Assembly: GCF_037890695.1 (NCBI RefSeq)
Contig: NZ_CP149571.1
Location: forward strand, 2,572,001-2,636,000
DNA: 64,000 bases
Direction of reading: 5' to 3'
Origin: Aeromonas jandaei
GTDB taxonomy: Bacteria; Pseudomonadota; Gammaproteobacteria; Enterobacterales; Aeromonadaceae
Numbering within the stretch: position 1 is the first letter of the stretch; each line of letters begins with the position of its first letter. The notes below the pieces were generated by a model. That model saw only the letters and a list, made by a program, of their open reading frames with translations, searched no databases and was not told the DNA's origin. Made by a program: the position numbers and the translations under genes. Below are positions 1 to 8,650 of this stretch, in pieces.

Positions 1-198
1 GCCGCGACCGGCTGCGATGATCGCCTGTTGGTAGCCATCGAGGCAGACGCGTGCCCCTGTGACGAACTACAGCTGGAGGTGGCCCGCTGGCTGATGGTGC
101 CACCATCAAGCGTGCGTATCTACCAACACCATTTGCCACGACGCAGCAATATGAAGATTGATTATCCGGCCCTATTAACAGCGCTGGAGCAGCTATGA
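1..198 (+). CDS. AMP-dependent acyl ligase, C-terminal fragment (partial)
   Basis: This is the 3' end of a gene that begins outside the window; 65 residues are visible in the frame starting at base 1. The end carries a motif reading LPRRSNMKIDYPALL, which corresponds to the A10 motif of the ANL superfamily (acyl-CoA/acyl-ACP ligases, usually xxSNGKxDxxxL) and contains the lysine that contacts the acyl-adenylate. It overlaps the next gene by the four bases ATGA, so the two are probably translationally coupled. Role by inference: activates a carboxylic acid for the LuxE/LuxC-like proteins that follow. Its substrate cannot be told from this fragment. Confidence 0.7.
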   Translation, partial: AATGCDDRLLVAIEADACPCDELQLEVARWLMVPPSSVRIYQHHLPRRSNMKIDYPALLTALEQL

Positions 199-1250
199 AC
201 AGGCTGTTTGATGCGCCGGTTTTCGGGCTGCCCCAACGTGAAAAAAGTGGGCTGCTCCTTGCTCGTCTGAATGAATTGACGCAGCGGCATGGGCAGGGGT
301 GCCCAGCTTTTGCCAATATTCTGTCGGCGTTTGGTTGGGGGCCGGCTTCGACGTATCAAGAGCTTCCCTATCTGGCCGCCCGCCTGTTCAAATTGGACCA
401 ATGGCAGAGCGTGCCGCAAGACGAGGTGTTCAAGGTGCTGACCTCCTCTGGCACTACCGGAACGCCGTCACGAATTGTGCTGGATCGAGATACAGCCGCG
501 TTGCAGAGCAAGGTGCTGGTGAAGATCCTGCAAGAGTTTGTCGGCAAGCAACGGTTGCCCATGCTGCTGGTGGAGCAACCTGCCCTTATTCAAAACCGCA
601 GCGGCTTTTCAGCCCGCGGTGCCGGTGCGCTTGGGCTCTCCTTCCTTGGCCGAGACCATACCTATGCCCTCGATGAGCAGATGCGGCCCAACTGGCCGGT
701 CATCGAGGCGTTTTGTGACAAATATGCGGGCCAGCCGGTTCTGCTGTTTGGCTTCACCTTCATGGTGTGGCAATGTCTGCTGGAACCACTGCGTGAGCGA
801 GGTCTGCAACTGCCGCTGATGCAGGGCACGCTTTTTCACAGTGGTGGCTGGAAGAAGCTGCAACACCTCGCGGTAGATAATCCTGCCTTCAAGCTGCGCT
901 GCCATGAACAGTTGGGGCTGAGCCGGGTCCACAACTTCTATGGCATGGTGGAACAGGTGGGGTCGGTGTTTGTCGAGTGCGAGCAGGGCCATCTGCACGC
1001 CCCGCTTTTTGCTGATCTGCTGGTGCGGGATCCGCTGACCCATCGACCGCTCGGGATCGGCCAACCCGGTTTGTTGCAGGTGATCTCTGCCATTCCCCAA
1101 AGTTATCCAGGCCACAGTTTACTCAGCGAAGATCTTGGTGTGCTGCTGGGCGAGGATGATTGTCCCTGCGGTCGTCGTGGCCGTTATTTTCATGTATCAG
1201 GACGTCAGCAAGGCGCCGAGGTGAGGGGATGCAGCGACACTTTCCAGTGA
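195..1250 (+). CDS. LuxE-like acyl-protein synthetase
   Basis: The protein has 351 residues and belongs to the LuxE family of the ANL superfamily. The AMP-binding P-loop-like motif LTSSGTTGTPSRIVLD lies near residues 82-97. The C-terminus has CPCGRRGRYF and then VRGCSD; the late cysteine corresponds to the residue that carries the acyl thioester in LuxE (family knowledge). LuxE activates a fatty acid and passes it to LuxC for reduction. Its start overlaps the upstream ligase (ATGA), and its end overlaps the LuxC-like gene by 22 bases, so all three form one transcript. No luciferase (luxA/luxB) is visible, so the role is more likely acyl supply for glycan modification than light production. 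Confidence 0.85.
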   Translation: MNRLFDAPVFGLPQREKSGLLLARLNELTQRHGQGCPAFANILSAFGWGPASTYQELPYLAARLFKLDQWQSVPQDEVFKVLTSSGTTGTPSRIVLDRDTAALQSKVLVKILQEFVGKQRLPMLLVEQPALIQNRSGFSARGAGALGLSFLGRDHTYALDEQMRPNWPVIEAFCDKYAGQPVLLFGFTFMVWQCLLEPLRERGLQLPLMQGTLFHSGGWKKLQHLAVDNPAFKLRCHEQLGLSRVHNFYGMVEQVGSVFVECEQGHLHAPLFADLLVRDPLTHRPLGIGQPGLLQVISAIPQSYPGHSLLSEDLGVLLGEDDCPCGRRGRYFHVSGRQQGAEVRGCSDTFQ

Positions 1251-2437
1251 TCCGGTCAGATGCAGAAGATGCCATTTGGAAAGCGGGCCCAGAGGTCGAT
1301 TTCGTAGCCCCCGTCAGCGGCGGCTGGCAAGGTTTTGTCACTCGCCCGCTGCCAAGCTTTGCGCCCGTCATAGGTGACTTTGTGGCTGCGCTCTCTGCAC
1401 GTCTGCAGCAGGAGGGACGAGAGAATCCGGATTTGGCCGCTTTTGGTTTTTGGTTGCGGCCACGCCAGATTGAGGTACAGCGCAAACGCATGGCAGGGCG
1501 CGCACCGCTGGGGATGGTTTTTCATCTGGTACCCTCCAACGTGCCGACCGTCGCGTTCTACTCCTGGATCATGGCGCTGCTGATGGGCAATGGGTCCGTG
1601 GTACGTCTCTCATCGCGCATCGACCCGGTGCAAGAGGCCATGCTGACCATCCTGAACGAGCTTTTCTCTCTGCCCGAGTGGCAAGAGATTGCCTCGCGTA
1701 CCCGTTTTATCCGGTATGACCATGACGAACGCGTCACCGCTTGGCTGTCGGCTCGGTGCCGCCTTCGCATCATTTGGGGCGGTGATGAAACCATCGGTCG
1801 GGTACGGGCTATTCCGCTTTCACCCCGCGCTCAGGAAATTGTGTTTCCGGATCGTCGCTCCATGGCGGTATTTGATAGCCAATGGCTCGCCAGCCTGGAT
1901 GCTGCCGCATGGCGGCAATTGGTTGCGGCTTTGCAACAAGACTTTACTCGCTTCAATCAGCAAGCCTGCGCCTCGCCCACCACGATTTGCTGGTTGGGCA
2001 CTCCCGATAGTGTGTTGCGACGTCGTTTGCTCGAAGCAGTCTTTGCCCCCTTTGCAGACAGCCCTGTCCTGATGATGGAACGCCTCATCAATTGTCAACA
2101 AAATGCCGCTCTCGATGGTCAGATGCAGCAGGAGACCTTTGCTGGCGTCACCTTATTGACTCCCACCGCCTCTTTGCGGCTTGAACACATCGGAGGAGGT
2201 ACAGTTGCCGAATTCGTTGCCGATACCCTTGATGAGTTGCTGTTACAACCTTGGGATATGCAGACCTGTGTCTGGGTTGGGCCAGATAAAATGCGGCTTG
2301 AGTGTGCTCTACAGCTGTCGCCTTGCTGCCGTATCGATAGGGTGGCAAGTCCGGGACAAGCGCTGGCATTCGAATGGCTTTGGGACGGCATCGACATGCT
2401 GGTGGCCTGCAGCCGTCAGCTTGCTCGGATTGAATAG
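1229..2437 (+). CDS. LuxC-like acyl-CoA/acyl-protein reductase
   Basis: The protein has 402 residues of the LuxC family (NADPH-dependent reduction of an acyl thioester to an aldehyde). The aldehyde-dehydrogenase-like fold is seen in PLGMVFHLVPSNVPTVAF (about residues 93-110). The nucleophilic cysteine is probably C247 in the motif FNQQACASP, which is where the acyl group is held in LuxC. The ATG at 1229 was chosen because GAGGTGAGGGG lies just upstream and the conserved sequence begins there, although the frame is open further 5'. It overlaps the LuxE-like gene. The product aldehyde and its use in a glycan island are unknown. Confidence 0.85.
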   Translation: MQRHFPVIRSDAEDAIWKAGPEVDFVAPVSGGWQGFVTRPLPSFAPVIGDFVAALSARLQQEGRENPDLAAFGFWLRPRQIEVQRKRMAGRAPLGMVFHLVPSNVPTVAFYSWIMALLMGNGSVVRLSSRIDPVQEAMLTILNELFSLPEWQEIASRTRFIRYDHDERVTAWLSARCRLRIIWGGDETIGRVRAIPLSPRAQEIVFPDRRSMAVFDSQWLASLDAAAWRQLVAALQQDFTRFNQQACASPTTICWLGTPDSVLRRRLLEAVFAPFADSPVLMMERLINCQQNAALDGQMQQETFAGVTLLTPTASLRLEHIGGGTVAEFVADTLDELLLQPWDMQTCVWVGPDKMRLECALQLSPCCRIDRVASPGQALAFEWLWDGIDMLVACSRQLARIE

Positions 2438-2480
2438 TGGATGCCAGGTCACATAAATCAAGTCATATCAATGAATTAGC

Positions 2481-2509
2481 TTGGTCAGGCACGGCTCTTG
2501 CAGTAAATA
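2481..2509 (+). promoter_or_regulatory. Candidate sigma-70 promoter of the glycosyltransferase/glf genes
   Basis: TTGGTC at 2481-2486 and TAAATA at 2504-2509 are separated by 17 bases, in the 168-base gap between the lux-like genes and the first glycosyltransferase. Transcription would start near 2516 and leave a leader of about 90 bases. Based on pattern only. Confidence 0.4.
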
Positions 2510-2544
2510 TTGCCATGAAGGGCAGGAAGGGTTGACAGAGACCG

Positions 2545-2552
2545 TGCGGTAG
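2545..2552 (+). promoter_or_regulatory. ops-like element (possible RfaH recruitment site)
   Basis: TGCGGTAG matches the ops core GGCGGTAG at seven of eight positions and is followed by C, keeping the GC-GGTA-GC mini-hairpin that RfaH reads on the non-template strand (family knowledge). It sits about 30 bases downstream of the candidate promoter start, in a leader before long polysaccharide genes, which is where ops elements are found. The octamer also occurs by chance elsewhere in the window, so context is the main support. Confidence 0.35.
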
Positions 2553-2605
2553 CCTTGTCCATTTTCTCCAATTCGCTTCTTTTTTACTCTACTTCTGGAT
2601 CCTCT

Positions 2606-3577
2606 ATGAAAGTCAGCGTACTGGTGCCGGTGTATAACCTCGGGCGCTTTATCGAGCCCTGTCTGCTTAGTCTGCTGGAACAGCAAACCAATTTCGATTT
2701 TGAGGTCATTGCCATTGATGACGGCTCGAGCGATGACTCCTGGGCCATTATGCAGCGGCTGGCGCAGCAGTGGCCGCATCTCAAGGCACTACAGAATTCG
2801 CAGAATATGGGGTTGGCCAAGACCCAGAAACGCTTGCTGAGAGAGGCTATCGGTGAATACATCGCCTATGTCGATGGGGATGATCTGGCTCTGCCGGGCA
2901 AGCTGCAGAGCCAAGCAGATTATCTTGACGCGCACCCCGGCTGCACGCTTTGCTACCACGAAGCGGAGATGTTTGATGATGAAAGTGGCGCACGGATCAA
3001 GCTATTCACCCGCGATTATTACAATGCTCGCTATCTCGAACCCGTGATGACACGGGAGACATTGATCCGCTTCGGGGTGTTCGTCAATGCCAGTTCCATA
3101 ATGTTTCGCCGTTATGAAGGGATGGAAAATGCCATCGACGAGGGGTGCAAGATCATCCTCGATTATCCTTGGCACATCTTGAACCTCTCCCACAATCCGG
3201 GGACGCTGGATTTTATCCCCGAGTTATTGGGCCGCTATCGCTTCCATACCCAGAGCTTTGGCGGACAGACCCGCAAATCGGCTGAACGTCGTGAGCAGTC
3301 GCTGCGTGATCTGCTGCGAGCCTGTGACAATGCCGCTGCGTTTGGGGCGGATCCCGTGGCCATTGCCCAGGGGCGTGCCCATCACTATTACTCTGCCGCG
3401 CTCTACTTTCTGCGGCAGGATGACGTTGCCCGCTTCACGCAACTTATCGAACAGTCAGTTACTGAGGTAGCGAAGCTGGCGCCAGGCTGGTTCTTCGATG
3501 AGAGACATCAACTGGCGTGGGCGCAGCGAGCTCATCCAGCACGGGTCATGCAACAACTGTTTGGAGAGGCGGCATGA
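2606..3577 (+). CDS. Family 2 glycosyltransferase
   Basis: The protein has 323 residues with a GT-A fold. It begins MKVSVLVPVYNLGRF, has the nucleotide-binding acidic patch IDDGSSDDSW near residues 37-46 and the metal-binding DGDD motif at YVDGDDLALPGKL near residue 92. Such enzymes transfer a sugar from a nucleotide donor in the cytoplasm. The ATG at 2606 was chosen because family homology begins there; only a weak GGAT precedes it. Its stop overlaps the start of the glf fusion (ATGA), so the two are coupled. Donor and acceptor cannot be predicted; the neighbouring mutase makes galactofuranose transfer possible. Confidence 0.85.
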   Translation: MKVSVLVPVYNLGRFIEPCLLSLLEQQTNFDFEVIAIDDGSSDDSWAIMQRLAQQWPHLKALQNSQNMGLAKTQKRLLREAIGEYIAYVDGDDLALPGKLQSQADYLDAHPGCTLCYHEAEMFDDESGARIKLFTRDYYNARYLEPVMTRETLIRFGVFVNASSIMFRRYEGMENAIDEGCKIILDYPWHILNLSHNPGTLDFIPELLGRYRFHTQSFGGQTRKSAERREQSLRDLLRACDNAAAFGADPVAIAQGRAHHYYSAALYFLRQDDVARFTQLIEQSVTEVAKLAPGWFFDERHQLAWAQRAHPARVMQQLFGEAA

Positions 3578-5709
3578 GTTATCAGGCGATCGTCATTGGC
3601 GCCGGGCTTTCCGGTGCCGTCATGGCTGAGCGAATGGCCAGCCAGCTCGGTTGGAAGGTACTTGTGCTGGAGCAGCGCGACCATATCGGTGGCAACTGCT
3701 TCGACGAGTATGATGAGCATGGGGTGTTGGTCCATCGCTATGGTTCACACATCTTCCATACCGACAACAAGGAGGTGTGGGATTACTTGTCGCAGTTTAC
3801 CGAGTGGCTGCCTTATGAGCATCGTGTGTTGTCACGCATCGACGGGCAGTTGGTGCCTATCCCGTTCAACCTGACCAGCATCGAGTGCTGTTTCCCCGCC
3901 GACAAGGCAGCCGCCATGATTGAGGCCCTGCGCACTCGGTTTGGTGATGGTGCCAGAGTGCCTATTCTGGAACTGCGCAAAGAGGCGCATCCCCTGCTGG
4001 GTGAATTGGCAGATTTCATCTATCAGAAAGCCTTCGTCAACTACACCAGCAAACAGTGGGGGGTACCGCCCGAGCAGATCTCCCCCGAGGTGACGGCACG
4101 AGTGCCCGTGGTGGTGAGTCGGGATGATCGCTACTTCACCGATCCCTGGCAGGCGGTGCCGGCGGAAGGCTATACCGCCATGTTTGAGCGCATGCTCGCG
4201 CACCCGCTGATTGACGTGCGGCTGTCTACCCCCATGGTGCAGCGTGTCAGATTGGATTGGCAGCAGAAGCAGGTGATGTTGGATGGTGTGCCTTTCGACG
4301 GTCCACTGATCTATACGGGTATGCTGGATCAGTTGATGTCGGCAGAAGGGAATTGCCTGCCATATCGCTCACTGCGTTTTGAACATCGCCATCTGGCGCA
4401 AGAGCAATTTCAACCGGTCACCACCGTCAATTATCCGAATGAAGAAGCCTTCACGCGGATCACCGAATTCAAGCACTTCAGCGGGCAGCAGCATCCCGGC
4501 ACCAGTATCGTGTACGAATATCCCTGTGACTATAAGCCAGAGCAGGGGTTAGAGCCTTACTACCCGCTGTTTACCGACTCAGCTAAGCAGCATTATCAGG
4601 CTTGCCGCGATGAATTAGCACAGTTCCCGCAACTGATTGCTTTGGGCCGTCTTGCCGAGTACCGCTATTTCGATATGGATGATGCAGTGAGTAATGCATT
4701 AAATATTTTTAGCACAAGTTTTGAAAAAACACCTAGTAAACCCTTGGTTTCGGTCATTATGTCTGTTCATAACTGTGCTAGTTATATCGAAGATGCGCTG
4801 GATAGCATATTGAAGCAGACCTATAAGAATCTGGAGATAATAATATTTGATGACGGCTCAACTGATGAAACTGGATCCGTAATTGGCAGGATGGCAGCAA
4901 AGGACAGTCGAATCATTCATTATCACCGGCGGCAGCAGGGAATAGCCAATTGTCTGAACGAAGCGCTATTGCTAGCTCGGGGAGAATTTATAGCCAGGAT
5001 GGATGGGGATGATATTTCGTTACCTGAGCGAATAGAAAAACAGATGGCATTTTTACACGAACATCCGCATATAGATCTAGTGGGGTGTTGGCTGAGACTG
5101 TTCGGTGTCCGTGATGAGGTATGGCATTACCGACCTTATGATAATTTTATCAAAAATGCGATTCTGCTATTCAGTAACGGAGTTGGACACAACGCGATTC
5201 TGGTGCGTGCTGATGTTTACAAGCGTTTTCGATATGACCCCGAATATACAGATGTTGAAGATACCGAGTTGTGGACCAGAATGGCTACCAGCAAGCCTGA
5301 AGTTAGTTTCGCCAACTTGCGTGAGGTGTTGGTGCTGTATCGTATTCATGGCGCCCAATCGTCCATATTGCGCAAAGTAAGACAACGAGAGCTTTACCGG
5401 CGCATTGTCAGCAAGTATCTGGATTCGCTAGGTGTTTCAGCTACTGAGCAAGATATGGAGGCTCATGAATGGCTGGTAAATCAACCGACAAACTTATCAG
5501 ATGAACAACTGTATCGATTAGCTGATTGGCTTAATTTTCTTTCTACCCACAAAACACTACCTGATAATTTTGGTGTATTAGCAGAACGCTGGCATCATCT
5601 ATGCCGAAATAATGATGTTAGCTTGGATATTTATATCTTATATCAAGCGCAATTTGATGTTTGCTGGTTGCCAAAAATTCCCTTTGAGAAAGTACAAAGG
5701 AAAAGCTGA
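3574..5709 (+). CDS. glf: UDP-galactopyranose mutase fused to a family 2 glycosyltransferase
   Basis: This 711-residue protein has two parts. Residues 1 to about 375 are a Glf-type flavoenzyme (FAD motif VIGAGLSGAVMAE; YGSHIFHT; final YRYFDMD), which converts UDP-galactopyranose to UDP-galactofuranose. From about residue 388 a GT2 domain begins (SVIMSVHNCASYIEDALDSI, FDDGSTDETG, ARMDGDDISLPERI). The usual Glf length is 360-390, so the natural stop has been replaced by an in-frame join. Base composition turns AT-rich almost exactly at the join (about 4,690). A good ribosome site (GGAGAGG) precedes the ATG. Inference: the fused partner uses the UDP-Galf made by the first domain. The two enzymatic halves are clear; their cooperation is not proven. 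Confidence 0.85.
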   Translation: MSYQAIVIGAGLSGAVMAERMASQLGWKVLVLEQRDHIGGNCFDEYDEHGVLVHRYGSHIFHTDNKEVWDYLSQFTEWLPYEHRVLSRIDGQLVPIPFNLTSIECCFPADKAAAMIEALRTRFGDGARVPILELRKEAHPLLGELADFIYQKAFVNYTSKQWGVPPEQISPEVTARVPVVVSRDDRYFTDPWQAVPAEGYTAMFERMLAHPLIDVRLSTPMVQRVRLDWQQKQVMLDGVPFDGPLIYTGMLDQLMSAEGNCLPYRSLRFEHRHLAQEQFQPVTTVNYPNEEAFTRITEFKHFSGQQHPGTSIVYEYPCDYKPEQGLEPYYPLFTDSAKQHYQACRDELAQFPQLIALGRLAEYRYFDMDDAVSNALNIFSTSFEKTPSKPLVSVIMSVHNCASYIEDALDSILKQTYKNLEIIIFDDGSTDETGSVIGRMAAKDSRIIHYHRRQQGIANCLNEALLLARGEFIARMDGDDISLPERIEKQMAFLHEHPHIDLVGCWLRLFGVRDEVWHYRPYDNFIKNAILLFSNGVGHNAILVRADVYKRFRYDPEYTDVEDTELWTRMATSKPEVSFANLREVLVLYRIHGAQSSILRKVRQRELYRRIVSKYLDSLGVSATEQDMEAHEWLVNQPTNLSDEQLYRLADWLNFLSTHKTLPDNFGVLAERWHHLCRNNDVSLDIYILYQAQFDVCWLPKIPFEKVQRKS

Positions 5710-5790
5710 TTTTTCTAAAAAGCAATCAGGTGAGAAGTATCTAATGTTAAAGGTTTTTTAATTCGTCTTAAGAAAAGATTGGTGTATTAT

Positions 5791-7263
5791 ATGGAGTCGA
5801 TAATTGTTTTTGGTAGTGGTGGATTATTTAAATCCTTTCAGAAGTATATATATGATGTATACAATGTGAGTTTTTTTTTAGATAATGACTATAGCAAGCA
5901 TGGCCTATACATTAATGGTTCAATAATTGTAAAGCCAGATGCCTCGTTGTGTTTAGTGCATGAAAAAATAATTGTTGCAAGTTTTTTTTTCGATGAAATA
6001 AAGCAACAGCTCATAAATTTAGGTGTTTGCACTACTAGAATTTCCAATATAGCAGATGAAACACAATTGCTAGCTATGGCTTTTTCAGATATCAAAGATA
6101 ACGCGAACACTAGCAGAGTAAATAGTGAGCTGAAATCAATAGTTTCAAGTACTAAACGAGATATTTTGTTTATAGTTAACTCCATGGTTATGGGCGGTTC
6201 AGAATTATCACTTCTAAATACTTTAAAAACTATAGACTACTCTAAAAACAGGGTTATATTAGTCATTATTAATGGTGGCGGTACACTAACCACTCGCATT
6301 CCTGATGATGTAGTTACTATTGAAATATATAAGACCCCAAACGAATGTGCAATGCAGCAATGCTTGTTTAGATATCTTCCAGCAAATGTACTGTATAATA
6401 CTTATATAAATAGATGTTTTGATATTGTTGTTTCTTATACAATAGGCTCTTCTGCAAAATTGGCATGTGCAATTCCTGCACATAAAAAAATAGCTTGGAT
6501 TCATTCTGATTTCAGTGTTTCACATCCAACAAAAAGTAATTTTATTTCGATTGAGGATGAAGTTAATTGTTATAATGAATTTACTGAGATTGTGTTTGTT
6601 TCTAATTCCGCCTTGAATGGTTTCAATCTACTATTTAAAGGGGTAGATGTAAAAAAAACAGTTATGGGGAATATTTTTGATGTTAAAGATGTTGTAAGTA
6701 AATCAGCGTTGCTAGACGTAAATGATCACATGTTACGCCATAGCAAAAAAAAATATGAAATTAAATTTATATTTGTTGGTAGACTATCAAAAGAAAAAGG
6801 AATTATTCGGTTACTTAACGCATTTGAGAGTGCTTTAAAAGTAAATGATAATTTGCAGTTGATAATTGTTGGTCATGGGAATCTGTTTCTAACAGTACAA
6901 TCCATCATTTTAGATAGAGGAATTGATAATAATGTCGTGCTGATTGGAGAATGCGACAATCCCTATCCTTACATGCGTTCAGCAGATATCCTAATACTGC
7001 CTTCATATTATGAGGGACAGCCTTTAGTAATTGGAGAAGCATTTATTCTCGGGCTTCCTATAATTGCCACTGGTTCAAAGGCATGTAGAGAAATGCTACG
7101 CGATGGTGAGTTTGGCCTTGTTGTTGAGAACAATGAGAGGGGGATTTTTAATGGAATATGTCAGGCAATGTCACAGGAAGATTTCATACCTACATATACC
7201 AAAAAATCTCAACTTGGTCTTTTTTCATTAAAAACTAAATTGGAAGATGACTTTTTTTCTTGA
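5791..7263 (+). CDS. Family 4 glycosyltransferase with N-terminal Rossmann-like domain
   Basis: The protein has 490 residues. The first 90 residues read like a small nucleotide-binding domain (IIVFGSGGLFKSFQ, FLDNDYSKHGLYINGSII), as found in several sugar-modifying proteins. From about residue 125 a GT-B fold begins (NSMVMGGSELSLLNTL), with the donor-site pattern FVGRLSKEKGI and the EX7E motif EGQPLVIGE. The ATG at 5791 was preferred to a TTG four codons upstream. The gene is very AT-rich compared with the flanking core genome. It is a paralogue of the gene at 8651, from which it is separated by a dead IS element. Donor sugar unknown. Confidence 0.8.
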   Translation: MESIIVFGSGGLFKSFQKYIYDVYNVSFFLDNDYSKHGLYINGSIIVKPDASLCLVHEKIIVASFFFDEIKQQLINLGVCTTRISNIADETQLLAMAFSDIKDNANTSRVNSELKSIVSSTKRDILFIVNSMVMGGSELSLLNTLKTIDYSKNRVILVIINGGGTLTTRIPDDVVTIEIYKTPNECAMQQCLFRYLPANVLYNTYINRCFDIVVSYTIGSSAKLACAIPAHKKIAWIHSDFSVSHPTKSNFISIEDEVNCYNEFTEIVFVSNSALNGFNLLFKGVDVKKTVMGNIFDVKDVVSKSALLDVNDHMLRHSKKKYEIKFIFVGRLSKEKGIIRLLNAFESALKVNDNLQLIIVGHGNLFLTVQSIILDRGIDNNVVLIGECDNPYPYMRSADILILPSYYEGQPLVIGEAFILGLPIIATGSKACREMLRDGEFGLVVENNERGIFNGICQAMSQEDFIPTYTKKSQLGLFSLKTKLEDDFFS

Positions 7264-7458
7264 TATGAAAACACTTATTATATAGTTGCTATTTTACAAT
7301 GTTTATTTTCAATTTCAGAGTGCCTTTTTGAAAAAAAGTATTTTTATAATTGGTTGTGGTAAAAAACTCTGAAAGAATTAAGTTAGAACTTTTCCTCTTG
7401 TAAAATTACGTAGGCTTAAGCTGTAGATTAAGTATGTGTTAATACATGAGTATGTATA

Positions 7459-7467
7459 CGTCAATAG
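7459..7467. repeat. Left target duplication of the IS903-group element
   Basis: CGTCAATAG abuts the left end of the element; the right flank carries CATCAATAG, which matches at eight of nine positions. A nine-base duplication is typical of the IS903 group. Confidence 0.6.
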
Positions 7468-8537
7468 GGCGTTGTTTCCTAAATCGATGTCGCTTGAAGG
7501 AAACATACTGAAGGCGAGGTGATTTGCTCACCATCATCCCCATTCAAGCCTGCATCCAAGCCTGTATCATGAGTATGTAGCTTCACCCCATCACTGACAG
7601 GCCTCAATACAACAAGTCTTTGATTAACCGTGACTCACTCACCTTCTGGATTGATGCTGAAGTCATGAACAACTGGTTTCACCATGGCTATCACTGGTGA
7701 CGAGGTCGCAGCCAGCGTTACACTGACCAGACCATTTCTACTTTCCTGATGCTCAAGGGGATTTTCAGCCCCACTCTGAGGGTAACTCAGGCGCTAGTCG
7801 ACTCCTGTTCGAGTTGATAAACGTACCGATTTGTGCCCCCGATTACAGCTGTGTCAGCAAGCGAGCACGCACGGTAACGATGGCTTATCGACAGCCCCCA
7901 AAGGGACGAATTACCGATCTGGTTATCGACTCAACCGGGCTAAAGGTGTTTGGTGAAGGCGAGTGAAAGGCCAGAAAACACGGCGCCGAGAAACGCCGAG
8001 TCTGGCGCAAATTGCCTCTGGCGGTAGACCCTGTAACCCACGAGATCGTAGCGGCGGAAATCTCGCTGGAAAATGTCTATGATTCCGAGGTGTTGCCAAC
8101 TTGGCCCAATCCTCTGTGGCGTAAGCTGGGCACCATTTATGCGGATGGTGCCTATGACAGCAAAGCCAGCCATCTGCTTACCTCGCGCGAAGGGGTGATA
8201 GCCTGTATCCAGCTTCGCAAGAACTCGGTCTATGGAAAAAGGGACAACCAAGAAATGAAGCGAAATGAAGCTGTGCTGGTTATGCACAAGGGAGGGCTTG
8301 CGTATTGGGAGAAGATATCGGTGAATCACCACAGCTCGCTGGCTGAGAGGGCGATGTATTGTTTCAAACAGTTGTTGGCGGGGAAAATCAGTCTGCGAAA
8401 ATACAATGGCCAAGTGGGAGAGGTAATGGCGTATGTAAGTGCAATGAATAAACTGAATGCCCTTGGTCTGCCGGTAAGAAGGCCTCACTAAGGGCAGGGG
8501 AAGTCTTGACTTGATGGCTAATTTAGGCAACAACGCC
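7468..8537 (+). mobile_element. Degenerate IS5-family (IS903-group) insertion sequence
   Basis: The element is 1,070 bases long, close to the usual size of IS903-like elements. Its ends are imperfect inverted repeats: GGCGTTGTTTCCTAAAT on the left, and the complement of the right end reads GGCGTTGTTGCCTAAAT. Nine-base near-identical duplications flank it. The transposase inside is broken, so it cannot move by itself. It lies between two paralogous glycosyltransferases and may have taken part in the recombination that placed them there (inference). Confidence 0.8.
7600..8491 (+). pseudogene. IS5-family transposase remnant
   Basis: Fragments of one DDE transposase occur in different frames. 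The N-terminal part reads QYNKSLINRDSLTFWIDAEV from about 7,606 and meets a stop at about 7,700; the frame changes again near 7,800; and a TGA replaces the tryptophan expected near 7,965. The last 159 codons (8012-8491) stay open and include YADGAYDSKASH, from the second aspartate region, and a C-terminal part rich in conserved residues. A complete IS903-type transposase is about 300 residues. With at least three disabling changes it is clearly a pseudogene. Confidence 0.8.
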
Positions 8538-8546
8538 CATCAATAG
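8538..8546. repeat. Right target duplication of the IS903-group element
   Basis: CATCAATAG directly follows the right terminal repeat and pairs with CGTCAATAG on the left side; one base has diverged, which fits an old insertion. Confidence 0.6.
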
Positions 8547-8650
8547 TCCTTTAGCTTTACCACTTATGTCTCGGCTCTATCAATATAGCCCTCAATCTAA
8601 AACATCAATATTAGATACATAATTGTAGACTACGTCTGGAATAAAATAAT

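Noticed and set aside
8030..8037. Exact GGCGGTAG match to the ops core
   Set aside because: It lies in the coding part of the dead transposase and is not in a leader; taken as chance.
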